Below are positions 17,911-27,613 of a stretch of 64,000 nucleotides of DNA, piece after piece. The notes beneath the pieces were generated by a model that searched no databases, was not told the origin of the DNA, and was given only the letters and a program-made list of their open reading frames with translations. The stretch spans positions 134,910-198,909 of the forward strand of contig CALYPL010000001.1 in the NCBI GenBank assembly GCA_945273835.1, in the 5' to 3' direction. Source of the stretch: an uncultured Dysgonomonas sp. (lineage in GTDB: Bacteria > Bacteroidota > Bacteroidia > Bacteroidales > Dysgonomonadaceae). The position numbers and the translations under genes are program-made. The first letter of the stretch is position 1. Every line of letters starts with the position of its first letter.

Positions 17911-18918
17911 TTACTTTCCGATTTGAAACTTAAGCTTTTTCAATTGGCTCTGCCTTTTCAAAAGATTTTCTTTTTGCAAATCAACATCACTTGTCATATA
18001 AGTATTATCAGCTCGTTGCGCATATTCGTAAGCTGTTGTATTCCATTTCAATGCGTTTTCAATATCGTCCTGAAACTCATAAGCAGTGGCAATATTATAT
18101 GATAATTTACTTTTTTTCAACGGCTTATTTTCTTTTTGATTAATCGCTTCCCATATGTCAATTACTTCTTTCCATTTATTTTGTCCGACATACTCATTTA
18201 CAATTTTATCTTGAGAACCAAATCCACTAAAGTATTTTAGTTGCCTTTTTGTCCAATAAGGAACGTACATATTTGTTATACTATCCGCAGCATTTGATAC
18301 AGCTATATTTAAAGCATTGTCTATAGCCGGTATTAATGGAGCTTTAGAAGATACGAAATCCGATGGATAGCAATTCCAATAAAAAGTATCTGAATATTTC
18401 TGAACGGGGGCTAACGGACTTCCATCGGCTTTGAAAATATGCATGCGTACATAAACATGAATTTCAATTCCTGTAGAACCAAAATCGTAATAAGCATTAT
18501 TTGTTACTGAACCGGTAAGTTGACAATCGTCTATACTAATCAATGCATCGGTTTGAGTTTGGGTGCAAATATTTTTTACCTCATTTTCACTAATTGTATT
18601 GCTAATATTAGTATTTCCATAACGATTATTGGGATAATAAATAACTTGTCCAAAATATTTTTCTCCTTCAATATATTTTGCCAAATATTTTGTGAGATTC
18701 ATCTGAGCGCTATCTACATTTATAATGTTTCCTTTCATGGATTCATCTGCAGGCTGATTGGGAAGGACTGAATTATCAACAATAGCTATATTCACTATCT
18801 CAGGTGAAAAAGATATCTGTGCAGGCTCTTTTATATCTACTGATATTGTATTAATCGATATACATGAGTTCATCAGCAGAATAACCAAGGGCATAATAAT
18901 TGTCACATAATTCTTCAT
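17911..18918 (-). CDS. lipoprotein of unknown function (DUF6340-like)
   Basis: A 335-residue lipoprotein: the signal segment ends in a lipobox with LMNSC (Cys19). I chose the ATG at 18918 because an upstream in-frame extension to 18966 would contain a -7 promoter box and would put 16 residues before the natural signal peptide. The body begins with EIVNIAIVDNSVLP, a pattern I associate with the DUF6340 family in Bacteroidota. The C-terminal 100 residues (ATAYEFQDDIENALKW) look like TPR-like helices. The function is not known. It stands alone, with its own promoter, between the LysM group and the ribosomal cluster terminator. Confidence 0.8.
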   Translation of the reverse strand: MKNYVTIIMPLVILLMNSCISINTISVDIKEPAQISFSPEIVNIAIVDNSVLPNQPADESMKGNIINVDSAQMNLTKYLAKYIEGEKYFGQVIYYPNNRYGNTNISNTISENEVKNICTQTQTDALISIDDCQLTGSVTNNAYYDFGSTGIEIHVYVRMHIFKADGSPLAPVQKYSDTFYWNCYPSDFVSSKAPLIPAIDNALNIAVSNAADSITNMYVPYWTKRQLKYFSGFGSQDKIVNEYVGQNKWKEVIDIWEAINQKENKPLKKSKLSYNIATAYEFQDDIENALKWNTTAYEYAQRADNTYMTSDVDLQKENLLKRQSQLKKLKFQIGK

Positions 18919-18939
18919 ATTCACGAATATATTAATACA

Positions 18940-18947
18940 CAAAACTA
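18940..18947 (-). promoter_or_regulatory. -7 element for the DUF6340-like lipoprotein gene
   Basis: Minus-strand TAGTTTTG matches TAnnTTTG, 21 nt before the chosen ATG. A TTTG lies 16 nt further upstream (18967-18964), slightly closer than the usual 19-20 nt. It supports the shorter start of the lipoprotein. Confidence 0.55.
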
Positions 18948-19011
18948 AGAAAAGAATCTTTATCAAAATAGTTTTTAGGCAGTTATATTAATTAAAGGAG
19001 ATTGATATTTC

Positions 19012-19045
19012 ATAAAAAAAATACCCTACATAAATGCAGGGTATT
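19012..19045 (-). terminator. terminator of the ribosomal alpha block after rplQ
   Basis: An 8-bp stem (AATACCCT at 19020-19027 with AGGGTATT at 19038-19045), extendable by CAT/ATG across one mismatch, is followed leftward by a run of eight T on the transcribed strand. It sits 28 nt beyond the rplQ stop and would end the long ribosomal protein transcript. Confidence 0.9.
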
Positions 19046-19073
19046 AATTATTAAGACTAATCTTGTAATTAGA

Positions 19074-19616
19074 TTATTCTTCTGTTTTTGTACCTTCTTC
19101 AGTTGCAGGAGTTTCTTCAGCCTTTGGTGCAGGTGCAGCAGCTTTAGCTTTTGGTGCTTTTTCAGCAACAGTAGCTTCAGCTGATACTTCGTCTTTCTTC
19201 TTACCAGCACGACGAGTACGTTTCTTACCTGAAGTAGATTTTTCTTTCAACATGTTTTCGTTGTAGTCAACTAATTCGATAAAGCACATCGAAGCATTGT
19301 CTCCCAGACGATTTCCAGTTTTGATGATACGAAGATATCCACCGGGACGGTCTCCGATTTTCTGTGAAACATTTTGGAACAATTCTGTAACGGCTTCTTT
19401 GCTTTGAAGTGATTGAAATACCAAACGTCTCGAATGTGTTGTATCTTCTTTCGATTTGTTGATGATAGGTTCTGCAACTTTACGTAGAGCTTTAGCTTTA
19501 GCTACAGTGGTAAAAATGCGCTTGTGCATAATAAGCGACACACACATGTTTGATAACATCGCGTTGCGGTGTGCACTTTTACGTCCTAAGTGATTAAATT
19601 TTTTATTGTGTCTCAT
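19074..19616 (-). CDS. rplQ: 50S ribosomal protein L17
   Basis: A 180-residue L17. The conserved core (residues 1-125; [20 protein letters not shown] at the start, [19 protein letters not shown]) is followed by a low-complexity Ala/Glu/Lys/Pro tail of about 50 residues that E. coli L17 (127 residues) lacks. L17 binds 23S rRNA near the exit tunnel. It is the last gene of the cluster, 5 nt after rpoA, and is followed by a strong terminator. Confidence 0.98.
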   Translation of the reverse strand: MRHNKKFNHLGRKSAHRNAMLSNMCVSLIMHKRIFTTVAKAKALRKVAEPIINKSKEDTTHSRRLVFQSLQSKEAVTELFQNVSQKIGDRPGGYLRIIKTGNRLGDNASMCFIELVDYNENMLKEKSTSGKKRTRRAGKKKDEVSAEATVAEKAPKAKAAAPAPKAEETPATEEGTKTEE

Positions 19617-19621
19617 TCTTA

Positions 19622-20614
19622 TTACTCTTTATCTAATTTATACTTAGAGATATCCATCCCGAAAGAAAGATTCAGGTTTTCGAGCAATTCGTCAAGTTCT
19701 GTCAACGATTTTTTACCGAAGTTGCGGAATTTCAACAAATCGTTTTTATTGAATTGAACGAGCTCACCTAAAGTTTCTACTTCTGCTGATTTAAGACAGT
19801 TCAAAGCACGAACTGAAAGGCTCATGTCTGAAAGTTTTGTCTTAAGCAACTGACGCATGTGCAAAATTTCTTCATCAAATTCATCGTTGCCATCAATTTC
19901 GTTCTGTTCGAGAAGTATTTTCTCGTCAGAGAATAGCATGAAGTGATGAATAAGAATTTTCGCAGCTTCTTTCAGAGCTTCTTTTGGATGAATCGATCCA
20001 TCTGTAGTTATCTCAATAACCAACTTTTCGTAATCGGTCTTTTGTTCAACACGATAGTTTTCTATCGCATATTTGACATTACGTATCGGAGTGTAGATAG
20101 AATCTATAGCTATAGTCTGCATATCGTCCGATAGGTTACGGTTTTCGTCAGCAGGTACATACCCACGACCTTTGTTAATAGATAGTTCTATATGAAAGCT
20201 CGCATTTTTGTCAAGATGACAAATTTCAAGATCTGGATTCAAAACTTCAAAACCTGACAAATGCTTGCCAATATTCTCAGCCTTGAATACATCTGTTCCT
20301 GAAACATTAATGCTCACTTTCTCGGTTTCTATCTCTTCTACAATTTGCTTAAACCGTACCTGTTTGAGGTTCAGAATGATATTTGTTACATCTTCTATAA
20401 CACCGGGAATTGTGGCAAATTCATGTTCAACTCCATCTATTTTTATAGAAGTTATAGCAAAACCTTCGAGGGACGAAAGCAAGATACGGCGTAATGCGTT
20501 ACCTACTGTGATGCCGTAGCCGGGTTCTAACGGACGGAATTCAAATTTTCCATAGAAGTTATCCGCTTCCAGCATCAATACCTTATCCGGTTTTTGAAAT
20601 GCTAATATTGCCAT
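19622..20614 (-). CDS. rpoA: DNA-directed RNA polymerase subunit alpha
   Basis: A 330-residue alpha subunit. The N-terminal dimerisation domain (1-230) has the [20 protein letters not shown] motif near 26-45. The C-terminal domain (about 255-318), which binds UP elements and regulators, has [20 protein letters not shown] and the helix-hairpin-helix FRNFGKKSL. It is flanked by rpsD (8 nt) and rplQ (5 nt), the usual alpha-operon order, so it is made together with ribosomal proteins. Confidence 0.99.
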   Translation of the reverse strand: MAILAFQKPDKVLMLEADNFYGKFEFRPLEPGYGITVGNALRRILLSSLEGFAITSIKIDGVEHEFATIPGVIEDVTNIILNLKQVRFKQIVEEIETEKVSINVSGTDVFKAENIGKHLSGFEVLNPDLEICHLDKNASFHIELSINKGRGYVPADENRNLSDDMQTIAIDSIYTPIRNVKYAIENYRVEQKTDYEKLVIEITTDGSIHPKEALKEAAKILIHHFMLFSDEKILLEQNEIDGNDEFDEEILHMRQLLKTKLSDMSLSVRALNCLKSAEVETLGELVQFNKNDLLKFRNFGKKSLTELDELLENLNLSFGMDISKYKLDKE

Positions 20615-20622
20615 GAATTTAA

Positions 20623-21231
20623 TTAATTTTTAGAGTACAATTCGACGATCAACTGTTCTTTGATATTTTCAGGGATGTCGGCTCTTTCAGGCAGGTGAAG
20701 ATATTTACCTGTCATAGTTGCCTGATCCCATTCAATCCAAGGGTATTTGCTATGGTTGAAACCAGCCAAAGCGTTATCTATGTTTTCGAGAGATTTTGAT
20801 TTTTCACGAACACCTACTAATTGACCCGGTTTTAGGGAATAAGAAGGGATGTTCACCACTTGTCCGTCTACTACAATATGACGGTGCGAAACCAACTGAC
20901 GAGCTGCAGCACGTGTAGGCGCAATACCTAAACGATATACTACATTGTCAAGTCTTGATTCCAACATCTGAAGAAGTACCTCACCGGTAATTCCTCTCGA
21001 ACGAAGTGCTTTGTCAAACATGTTACGGAATTGTTTTTCCAATACCCCGTAAGTATATTTGGCTTTTTGTTTTTCACGCAATTGGATACCGTATTCAGAC
21101 GATTTTTTCTTACGTCCGTTGCCATGCTGCCCCGGAGGATAGTTCTTTTTAGAAAGAACTTTGTCAGGTCCGAATATCGGTTCGCCGAATTTACGTGCGA
21201 TTTTTGATTTTGGTCCAGTATATCTTGCCAT
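20623..21231 (-). CDS. rpsD: 30S ribosomal protein S4
   Basis: A 202-residue S4 that nucleates 30S assembly on the 16S rRNA 5' domain. The S4 RNA-binding domain is at about 95-155 ([20 protein letters not shown]). The N-terminal region lacks the CxxC zinc motif of some S4 proteins, so it is the zinc-free type. In E. coli S4 represses the alpha operon; here a 106-nt spacer between rpsK and rpsD holds an inverted repeat that could serve a similar purpose, but this is unproven. Confidence 0.98.
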   Translation of the reverse strand: MARYTGPKSKIARKFGEPIFGPDKVLSKKNYPPGQHGNGRKKKSSEYGIQLREKQKAKYTYGVLEKQFRNMFDKALRSRGITGEVLLQMLESRLDNVVYRLGIAPTRAAARQLVSHRHIVVDGQVVNIPSYSLKPGQLVGVREKSKSLENIDNALAGFNHSKYPWIEWDQATMTGKYLHLPERADIPENIKEQLIVELYSKN

Positions 21232-21259
21232 TTTGTTTTAATAATTAGTACGAAAGCCG

Positions 21260-21313
21260 AAATTGTGCAGCCGCGATTACAGAGAGGATTCTATTGCAAT
21301 CTTATCACAATTT
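21260..21313 (-). other. inverted repeat in the rpsK-rpsD spacer
   Basis: AAATTGTG (21260-21267) pairs with CACAATTT (21306-21313), 8 bp, enclosing 38 nt. The 106-nt spacer is one of the larger gaps in an otherwise tightly packed cluster and ends 28 nt before the rpsD start codon. Pairing is seen; a role in S4 autoregulation is speculation. Confidence 0.3.
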
Positions 21314-21337
21314 TAGTTTTCTGTTGTTAAAGATTGA

Positions 21338-21727
21338 TTAAACTCTTCTGTGTTTAGGAGGACGACATCCGTTGTGTGGAAGTGGAGTAACGTCTACAAT
21401 TTCTGTCACTTCTATCCCAGCACCATGTATAGTACGGATAGCTGACTCACGTCCGTTACCCGGTCCTTTCACGAATACCTTCACTTTTCTCAATCCCAGA
21501 TCGTATGCTATTTTAGCACAATCCTGAGCGGCCATTTGTGCTGCATAGGGAGTGTTCTTTTTTGATGAACGGAAACCCATTTTACCTGCAGAAGACCAAC
21601 TGATTACTTGTCCTTCGCTGTTTGTTATCGAAATGATAATGTTATTGAAAGATGAGTGTACATGTACTTGTCCAACTGCATCAACCTTGACATTTCTCTT
21701 TTTAGCTGCGACTGTTTTCTTTGCCAT
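21338..21727 (-). CDS. rpsK: 30S ribosomal protein S11
   Basis: A 129-residue S11, part of the 30S platform near the E-site mRNA path. The conserved core [18 protein letters not shown] and the C-terminal [18 protein letters not shown] are intact. The platform, with S6 and S18, is where the anti-Shine-Dalgarno end is sequestered in Bacteroidota ribosomes, according to published structures. The gene lies 10 nt after rpsM. Confidence 0.99.
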   Translation of the reverse strand: MAKKTVAAKKRNVKVDAVGQVHVHSSFNNIIISITNSEGQVISWSSAGKMGFRSSKKNTPYAAQMAAQDCAKIAYDLGLRKVKVFVKGPGNGRESAIRTIHGAGIEVTEIVDVTPLPHNGCRPPKHRRV

Positions 21728-21737
21728 ATCAGATTAA

Positions 21738-22118
21738 TTATTTTGTAGCTTTTTTCTTATTTGCAACTGTTTTCTTACGTCCTTTGCGTGTACGAGCATT
21801 GTTCTTAGTAGACTGCCCTCTTACCGGCAAACCAATACGGTGACGGATTCCACGGTAGCAACCGATATCCATCAAACGTTTGATATTAAGCTGTACTTCC
21901 GAACGCAAATCTCCTTCTACTTTATAATTAGCTCCGATGATTTCACGAATCTTACCAGCCTGTTCATCAGTCCAGTCACTTACTTTAACATCTCTGTCAA
22001 CACCTGCTTCAACAAGTATCTTATTCGCTGTACTACGGCCGATCCCGAAAATATACGTCAGGGCTATTTCGCCTCTTTTGTTCTGTGGTAAATCGACGCC
22101 GACTATTCTTATTGCCAT
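21738..22118 (-). CDS. rpsM: 30S ribosomal protein S13
   Basis: A 126-residue S13 of the 30S head, contacting the P-site tRNA and 50S bridge. It begins [20 protein letters not shown] and has the helix-hairpin-helix region [11 protein letters not shown] and the conserved basic end [20 protein letters not shown], with a lysine-rich C-terminus. It follows rpmJ by 32 nt. Confidence 0.99.
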   Translation of the reverse strand: MAIRIVGVDLPQNKRGEIALTYIFGIGRSTANKILVEAGVDRDVKVSDWTDEQAGKIREIIGANYKVEGDLRSEVQLNIKRLMDIGCYRGIRHRIGLPVRGQSTKNNARTRKGRKKTVANKKKATK

Positions 22119-22150
22119 ATAGTTATGTTTAATTTTGCAAAATTAATAAA

Positions 22151-22267
22151 TTATCCCTGACGTTGTTTGAACTTAGGATTTTTTTTGTTAATAACGTATA
22201 GACGTCCTTTTCTTCTGACAATCTTACAGTCAGCCGAACGTTTTTTTATTGATGCTCTTACTTTCAT
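22151..22267 (-). CDS. rpmJ: 50S ribosomal protein L36, zinc-free form
   Basis: A 38-residue L36 between infA and rpsM. The frame begins [15 protein letters not shown] and ends NPKFKQRQG. Of the usual zinc ligands only Cys14 remains; the other positions are Ser11, Asn27 and Phe33. This is therefore the zinc-independent (C-minus) type, seen widely in Bacteroidota. L36 binds 23S rRNA near the stalk base. The gene is small and easily missed but is well supported by position and sequence. Confidence 0.97.
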   Translation of the reverse strand: MKVRASIKKRSADCKIVRRKGRLYVINKKNPKFKQRQG

Positions 22268-22281
22268 TTTATTATGTTTTT

Positions 22282-22500
22282 TTATTTGTATCTGAATGAG
22301 ATCCTGCCTTTGGTCAGATCATATGGAGACATCTCTACACGAACTCTATCACCGGGTAATATTTTAATATAATGCATACGCATCTTACCTGAAATATGAG
22401 CTGTTATCTCATGTCCGTTTTCGAGTTCGACCCGAAACATGGCATTAGATAATGCCTCTACTATAACTCCGTCCTGTTCTATTGCTGCTTGTTTAGCCAT
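22282..22500 (-). CDS. infA: translation initiation factor IF-1
   Basis: A 72-residue single OB-fold protein that occupies the ribosomal A site during initiation. I chose the ATG at 22500 ([11 protein letters not shown]); an in-frame extension to 22509 would add only three residues and lacks support in homologues. The conserved [17 protein letters not shown] and [20 protein letters not shown] blocks are complete. It lies 14 nt from both map and rpmJ. Confidence 0.98.
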   Translation of the reverse strand: MAKQAAIEQDGVIVEALSNAMFRVELENGHEITAHISGKMRMHYIKILPGDRVRVEMSPYDLTKGRISFRYK

Positions 22501-22514
22501 ATTATGCAAAAACT

Positions 22515-23321
22515 TTATATAATAACCGGTTTATCTCCTGTGACAGCTTCCGCAAATTCGAAGGTAGATAATATGTCTGCTTTACCATCACGAATGGCGA
22601 TGGTATGTTCAAAATGAGCTGATGGTTTAAAGTCTTTTGTTCTGACTGTCCATCCATCACGTTCAAATACAACATTTTTGCTTCCCATATTAATCATTGG
22701 TTCGATAGCGATACACATACCTTTCTTCAAAAGGGGTCCTACTCCATGCCGACCGTAATTAGGAACTTCGGGTGCTTCATGCATTTTTCGCCCGATGCCA
22801 TGTCCGACTAATTCGCGAACAACAGAATATCCTCTCTTTTCGCAATATGTCTGAACGGCTTCGCTAATGTCACCGACTCTGTTACCGGCTACTGCTTTTT
22901 CAATACCTTTATATAAAGATTCTTTTGTTGTGCGAAGCAGTTGTTTAACTTCCTCACTAACTTCTCCAACACAAAAGGTATAAGCTGAATCGCCACAGAA
23001 TCCGTTTAGCTCAGTTCCACAGTCAATAGAAATAATGTCTCCATCTTTTAATTCATATTCCGTTGGTAAACCATGTACAACCTGGTCATTAACAGATGCA
23101 CATATAGCACCGGGAAAATCAATTGAGCCGGGAGCTCCTTTATAACCTAAAAAAGATGGTATCGCACCGTGATCCCGAATAAATTGTTCTGCAATTTTGT
23201 TTAGAAATGCAGGTGTTACTCCGGGTTTGATGTGTTTAGCTATTTCACCAAGAGTCATACCGACTAAGCGATTAGCTTCGCGCATCAATTCTATTTCTTC
23301 GTCTGTCTTTAGGAATATCAT
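22515..23321 (-). CDS. map: methionine aminopeptidase type I
   Basis: A 268-residue cytosolic enzyme that removes the initiator methionine. The five metal ligands are in place: Asp100, Asp111, His174, Glu207 and Glu239, in [33 protein letters not shown] and HFEHTIAI. It lacks the N-terminal zinc-finger extension, so it is the short type Ia form. It lies directly after secY (15 nt); the adk gene found between them in E. coli is absent. Confidence 0.98.
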   Translation of the reverse strand: MIFLKTDEEIELMREANRLVGMTLGEIAKHIKPGVTPAFLNKIAEQFIRDHGAIPSFLGYKGAPGSIDFPGAICASVNDQVVHGLPTEYELKDGDIISIDCGTELNGFCGDSAYTFCVGEVSEEVKQLLRTTKESLYKGIEKAVAGNRVGDISEAVQTYCEKRGYSVVRELVGHGIGRKMHEAPEVPNYGRHGVGPLLKKGMCIAIEPMINMGSKNVVFERDGWTVRTKDFKPSAHFEHTIAIRDGKADILSTFEFAEAVTGDKPVII

Positions 23322-23336
23322 TATTATTCTAAATTT

Positions 23337-24656
23337 TTAATATGCTGCTATTGATCCTGAACGTCCTTTTATACGACCTGATTTAAGCAAACCGTCATAA
23401 TGTCTCATCAACAAGTGACTTTCGATTTGCTGCAGGGTATCTAACACGACGCCGACAAGTATCAATAATGACGTGCCTCCGAAAAATTGGGAGAATTCAC
23501 GACTTACGCCAAAGAAACTTGCAAAAGCCGGCAATATAGCAACCAATGCTAAAAACAATGATCCGGGTAATGTGATATGTGACATTATCTGATCAATGTA
23601 TTCAGCTGTTTTCTTTCCTGGTTTAATACCGGGAATAAAACCGTTATTACGTTTAAGATCGTCTGCCATCTGAACCGGATTAATGGTTACTGCTGTATAG
23701 AACCATGTGAATATGATTATCAACAGTGCAAAAACGAAGTTATAGGCAAATTTTGTGTGATCCATAAAATTTGCCCAAAAACCGCTGTGATCTGCTGAGA
23801 ATCCGGCTATAGTAATCGGAATGAACATAATTGCTTGAGCAAAAATGATAGGCATCACGTTGGCTGCATTGACCTTTAATGGTATGTATTGGCGTGCACC
23901 ACCATATTGCTTATTACCTACAACACGTTTTGCGTATTGTACAGGTATACGGCGTGTACCTTGTACGAGTAATATTGCACCGGCAATAATAAGCAAAAGG
24001 ATAAGTATTTCTACAAGAAACATCACTAAACCTCCGGCTTGGCTATTAAGACGCGATAGTGTTTCTCCCCATAAAGCATGAGGTAATCGCGCGATAATAC
24101 CAACAAGGATGATGAATGAGATTCCGTTTCCAATACCTTTGTCTGTTATACGTTCTCCGAGCCACAATACAAACATGCTACCTCCGGAAAGAATTACAGT
24201 AGAAGGTAAAAGGAAATCCCAGAATCCTCCGGGTGCTGCATTACCTAAAGCACCTAATAAATAAGCTGGTCCTTGGAAAAGTAAGATTGCTACTGTAAGG
24301 TAACGTGTGTATTGATTCATTTTTGTCCGTCCACTTTCGCCTTCACGTTGTAATTTCTGAAAGTAAGGCAATGCCATACCTAACAACTGGATTACAATGG
24401 AAGCGGAAATATAGGGCATGATGCCTAAAGCAAAGACAGATGCATTGGCAAATGCACCTCCTGAGAACATATTAATCAAGTCGAGAAGACCTCCTGAGGC
24501 TTTGGAATGTAACGCATCAAGAGCTTGGGGGTCTACTCCCGGCAGGACTACATGGCATCCGAAGCGATAGATCACTACGAAAAAGAAAGTAGTGAGGAGC
24601 CTCTTTCTGAGGTCCTCAATCTTCCATATATTTTCTATAGTTTTAACGAAACCCAT
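23337..24656 (-). CDS. secY: preprotein translocase subunit SecY
   Basis: A 439-residue channel protein with ten membrane helices. The N-terminal start MGFVKTIENIWKIEDLRKR, the plug region after helix 1 (GGLLDLINMFSGGAF), and the cytoplasmic loop basic residues needed for SecA and ribosome docking are recognisable. It forms the SecYEG pore for exported and membrane proteins. The gene lies 1 nt after rplO and 15 nt before map, the normal spc-operon place. Confidence 0.99.
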   Translation of the reverse strand: MGFVKTIENIWKIEDLRKRLLTTFFFVVIYRFGCHVVLPGVDPQALDALHSKASGGLLDLINMFSGGAFANASVFALGIMPYISASIVIQLLGMALPYFQKLQREGESGRTKMNQYTRYLTVAILLFQGPAYLLGALGNAAPGGFWDFLLPSTVILSGGSMFVLWLGERITDKGIGNGISFIILVGIIARLPHALWGETLSRLNSQAGGLVMFLVEILILLLIIAGAILLVQGTRRIPVQYAKRVVGNKQYGGARQYIPLKVNAANVMPIIFAQAIMFIPITIAGFSADHSGFWANFMDHTKFAYNFVFALLIIIFTWFYTAVTINPVQMADDLKRNNGFIPGIKPGKKTAEYIDQIMSHITLPGSLFLALVAILPAFASFFGVSREFSQFFGGTSLLILVGVVLDTLQQIESHLLMRHYDGLLKSGRIKGRSGSIAAY

Positions 24657-24657
24657 C

Positions 24658-25107
24658 TTACTTCAGTTTTGTTACAGTTCCTCCTGCAGCTTGGATAGCT
24701 GCTTCGGCAGATTTTGAGAATGAATGTGCTTCAACTTCGAGTTTAGCTGTTAAGGCTCCATTACCCAAGATCTTTACCAAGTGTTTTGATGATATAAAAC
24801 CAGCATCAACTAATGACTGAACATCTATTTTTGTCAGTTTTAATGTTTCAGCCAAACGCTGCAACACGTCTAAGTTGATTGGTTTATATTCTACACGGTT
24901 TATATTGTTAAAACCGTATTTAGGCAGACGACGTTGGATAGGCATCTGACCTCCTTCGAAACCGAACTTACGAGAGTAACCTGATCTCGATTTCGCTCCT
25001 TTATGCCCTCTGGTAGAAGTTCCTCCTAAGCCTGAACCCGGACCGCGTCCGATTCTTTTTCTGGTTTTGGTTGCTCCTTCAGCAGGTTTTAAATTTGACA
25101 AATTCAT
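24658..25107 (-). CDS. rplO: 50S ribosomal protein L15
   Basis: A 149-residue late-assembly 50S protein. It shows the Gly/Arg-rich N-terminal extension [20 protein letters not shown] that penetrates the rRNA core, then [17 protein letters not shown], then the globular C-terminus ending in [18 protein letters not shown]. It lies 32 nt after rpmD and is followed after 1 nt by secY. Confidence 0.99.
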   Translation of the reverse strand: MNLSNLKPAEGATKTRKRIGRGPGSGLGGTSTRGHKGAKSRSGYSRKFGFEGGQMPIQRRLPKYGFNNINRVEYKPINLDVLQRLAETLKLTKIDVQSLVDAGFISSKHLVKILGNGALTAKLEVEAHSFSKSAEAAIQAAGGTVTKLK

Positions 25108-25139
25108 GTTTGTATTGTATTTTTCTAATTGACTAAAAA

Positions 25140-25319
25140 TTACTCTTCAACGATAGTTACTAAATGCTTCACTTTGTTGATCATTCCTCTGATAGCAGGT
25201 GTGTCGTTGTGTTCAACTACACGATTCAGCTTACGTAATCCCAGTGCATCAAGAGTCAGCTTCTGGTCTTTCGGGCATTTAATTCTGCTTTTTACTTGTT
25301 TTACTTTTATAATTGCCAT
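25140..25319 (-). CDS. rpmD: 50S ribosomal protein L30
   Basis: A 59-residue L30. The ATG at 25319 ([20 protein letters not shown]) gives the usual length; the longer open frame to 25391 runs back into rpsE and is not supported. The core [20 protein letters not shown] is conserved. It lies 13 nt after rpsE. Confidence 0.98.
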   Translation of the reverse strand: MAIIKVKQVKSRIKCPKDQKLTLDALGLRKLNRVVEHNDTPAIRGMINKVKHLVTIVEE

Positions 25320-25332
25320 AATTAGATACGGT

Positions 25333-25851
25333 TTAACCTTTGAATACTTTTTCCATTGATATGCCTCTGTTCTGAGCAACAGTGTATGCATCTCTTAATT
25401 CGCTTAACGCCTCAATAGTAGCTTTAACCAAGTTATGAGGGTTTGAAGAGCCTTTTGATTTTGCTAACACGTCAGTCACACCAACACTTTCAAGTACGGC
25501 ACGCATGGCACCTCCCGCTTTAACTCCTGTTCCGGTTGCAGCCGGTTTAATGAATACTTGCGATCCACCAAATTTACCGATTTGCTCGTGAGGTATTGTT
25601 CCTTTTAATACCGGAACTTTCACTAAGTTCTTTTTGGCAGCTTCAACTCCTTTAGCTATGGCTGCTGTTACTTCGCCGGCTTTTCCTAAGCCCCAACCAA
25701 CGATTCCATCTTCGTTACCAACAACCACGATGGCCGCAAAACTAAATGTGCGTCCCCCTTTAGTTACTTTAGTAACACGGTTGATAGCCACAAGTCTGTC
25801 TTTCAATTCTATATCGTTGGTAGATTTTACTCTGTTATTAACTTTTGCCAT
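25333..25851 (-). CDS. rpsE: 30S ribosomal protein S5
   Basis: A 172-residue S5 with the double-stranded RNA-binding-like N-terminal half ([19 protein letters not shown], about 17-35) and the C-terminal alpha/beta half. It lies at the mRNA entry channel and affects decoding accuracy. The [18 protein letters not shown] segment is intact. It follows rplR by 5 nt. Confidence 0.99.
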   Translation of the reverse strand: MAKVNNRVKSTNDIELKDRLVAINRVTKVTKGGRTFSFAAIVVVGNEDGIVGWGLGKAGEVTAAIAKGVEAAKKNLVKVPVLKGTIPHEQIGKFGGSQVFIKPAATGTGVKAGGAMRAVLESVGVTDVLAKSKGSSNPHNLVKATIEALSELRDAYTVAQNRGISMEKVFKG

Positions 25852-25856
25852 TTCTA

Positions 25857-26207
25857 TTAAAATTTAAGTCCACCTTTGCGGGCAGCGTCTGCCAATTCTT
25901 TAATTCTGCCGTGATAAAGAAAACCGTTACGGTCAAATACCACTGTTGTAATTCCTGCTTCTTGAGCATTTTTAGCAATGAGTTCACCCACTTTAGCTGC
26001 CATTTCTTTCTTAGGAGCTTTTTCTGTTATCTTAAGAGAAGAAGCGGCTGCAAGTGTTTTTCCGTTCAGGTCATCTATTACCTGCGCATAGATCTGCTTA
26101 TTACTTCTGAACACGGTAAGACGAGGACACTCAGGTGTTCCTGAGATTACTCCACGGACGCGTGCTTTTATTTTGTTCCTTCTATCTAATTTTGTCTTTG
26201 TTGCCAT
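25857..26207 (-). CDS. rplR: 50S ribosomal protein L18
   Basis: A 116-residue 5S rRNA-binding protein of the central protuberance. The basic start [20 protein letters not shown] and the end [20 protein letters not shown] with the final GLKF are characteristic. It lies between rplF (19 nt) and rpsE (5 nt). Confidence 0.99.
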   Translation of the reverse strand: MATKTKLDRRNKIKARVRGVISGTPECPRLTVFRSNKQIYAQVIDDLNGKTLAAASSLKITEKAPKKEMAAKVGELIAKNAQEAGITTVVFDRNGFLYHGRIKELADAARKGGLKF

Positions 26208-26226
26208 TTTTCTTTTGGTTTATTGA

Positions 26227-26781
26227 TTATTTACCAGCGGCCTTACCAGACTTGCGACGTATTTGTTCGCCAACGAAACGTATACCTTTTCCTTTATATG
26301 GCTCTGGTTTACGGAACGAACGTATTTTAGCGCAAACTTGACCGATCAGTTGTTTATCACACGATTCGAGTATGATAAGCGGGTTTTTATTTCTTTCTGA
26401 TTTGGTTTCCAACTTGATTTCTTTTGGCAATTGCAAAAAGATAGCGTGTGTATAACCTAATGAAAGTTCGAGTACCTGACCTTGATTTGAGGCACGATAA
26501 CCAACTCCTACCAGCTCGAGTTCTTTGCGATAACCTTCTGACACTCCAATTACCATATTTTGGATCAAAGCTCTGTAAAGTCCGTGTAATGAACGGTACT
26601 CTTTAGCATCAGATGGACGTGTAACTGTCACCTCGGCTCCTTCGACATTAATTTTAATATCAGGATTTACTTCTTGTGTCAATTCACCTTTGGGACCTTT
26701 TACTGTTACGAGGTTCTCGTTGCTTACAGTAACGGTTACTCCTGTGGGAATATTTATTGGCAATTTTCCTATTCTTGACAT
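26227..26781 (-). CDS. rplF: 50S ribosomal protein L6
   Basis: A 184-residue two-domain L6 near the factor-binding centre. It starts MSRIGKLPINIPTGVTV and carries the C-terminal signature EPYKGKGIRFVGEQIRRKSG (about 158-178), with an AGK end. It follows rpsH by 23 nt. Confidence 0.99.
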   Translation of the reverse strand: MSRIGKLPINIPTGVTVTVSNENLVTVKGPKGELTQEVNPDIKINVEGAEVTVTRPSDAKEYRSLHGLYRALIQNMVIGVSEGYRKELELVGVGYRASNQGQVLELSLGYTHAIFLQLPKEIKLETKSERNKNPLIILESCDKQLIGQVCAKIRSFRKPEPYKGKGIRFVGEQIRRKSGKAAGK

Positions 26782-26804
26782 AACTTATATTTCCTCCCTC
26801 TTAA

Positions 26805-27200
26805 TTAATAAACATAACATAAAACTTCTCCGCCAACCTTAAGGTCGCGTGCTTCTTTGTCTGTCATAACTCCTCTTGAGGTGGACAATATAGCTATACC
26901 CAACCCGTTAAGAACACGGGGTACTTCTTTATATCCGGTGTATTTACGAAGACCGGGTGTTGAAACACGAATTAATTTTTTAATTGCGTTTACTTTATTT
27001 ACGGGATCGTACTTCAAGGCTATTTTTATTGTGCCTTGCGGTCCTTCGTCTACAAACTTATAGTTAAGAATGTAGCCTTTTTCTAAGAGAATTTTTGTAA
27101 TCTCTTTTTTCAAATTCGACGCAGGAACTTCCACTACTCGGTGGTTTGCCATAATAGCATTCCTTACTCGCGTCAAATAATCTGCGATTGGATCTGTCAT
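26805..27200 (-). CDS. rpsH: 30S ribosomal protein S8
   Basis: A 131-residue S8, a 16S central-domain primary binder that autoregulates the spc operon in E. coli. It starts [15 protein letters not shown] and ends with the signature [20 protein letters not shown]. It lies 140 nt after rpsN, an unusually wide gap holding a 17-bp inverted repeat. Confidence 0.99.
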   Translation of the reverse strand: MTDPIADYLTRVRNAIMANHRVVEVPASNLKKEITKILLEKGYILNYKFVDEGPQGTIKIALKYDPVNKVNAIKKLIRVSTPGLRKYTGYKEVPRVLNGLGIAILSTSRGVMTDKEARDLKVGGEVLCYVY

Positions 27201-27262
27201 TTTTTAATTAGATTAAATTAATCCCGACTACCGGGACAATATTTAAGAAACTATTTTATAGG

Positions 27263-27334
27263 GAATTAAGAATTATAAACTCTGAACAGTGAGAACATTT
27301 CGCTTCATTATTCATCATTTATAATTCTTAATTC
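27263..27334. repeat. 17-bp perfect inverted repeat between rpsN and rpsH
   Basis: The arm GAATTAAGAATTATAAA (27263-27279) is exactly complementary to 27318-27334, with a 38-nt interval. It fills the 140-nt rpsN-rpsH spacer, the second-largest gap within this ribosomal cluster. It may form a long RNA stem between the S14 and S8 coding parts, or be a small mobile or degenerate repeat element. The match is seen directly; the role is unknown. Confidence 0.65.
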
Positions 27335-27340
27335 TATTTT

Positions 27341-27610
27341 TTACCAGCTTGCTTTCTTAACCCCAGGGATCAATCCTTTTGATGCCATTTCACGAAATTG
27401 TATACGTGAAATTCCGAATTGACGAATATAGCCTTTCGGACGCCCTGTAAGACTGCAACGGTTGTGCAGACGTACGGGAGATGCATTTTTGGGTATTTCC
27501 TGAAGAGCTTCATAGTCGCCTTCAGCTTTGAGTTTTTCTCTCTTAGCTGCATATTTAGCAACCATTTTGGCTCTTTTTACCTCGCGGGCTTTCATTGATT
27601 CTTTTGCCAT
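27341..27610 (-). CDS. rpsN: 30S ribosomal protein S14, long zinc-free form
   Basis: An 89-residue S14 of the 30S head. It has no CxxC pairs, so it is the long zinc-independent type, not the 61-residue zinc form. The C-terminal signature [20 protein letters not shown] and the final KKASW are normal. It lies 3 nt after rplE. Confidence 0.99.
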   Translation of the reverse strand: MAKESMKAREVKRAKMVAKYAAKREKLKAEGDYEALQEIPKNASPVRLHNRCSLTGRPKGYIRQFGISRIQFREMASKGLIPGVKKASW

Positions 27611-27613
27611 ATA

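Noticed and set aside
23322..23336. Absence of adk between secY and map.
   Set aside because: It is the normal order in Bacteroidota, not a local deletion.
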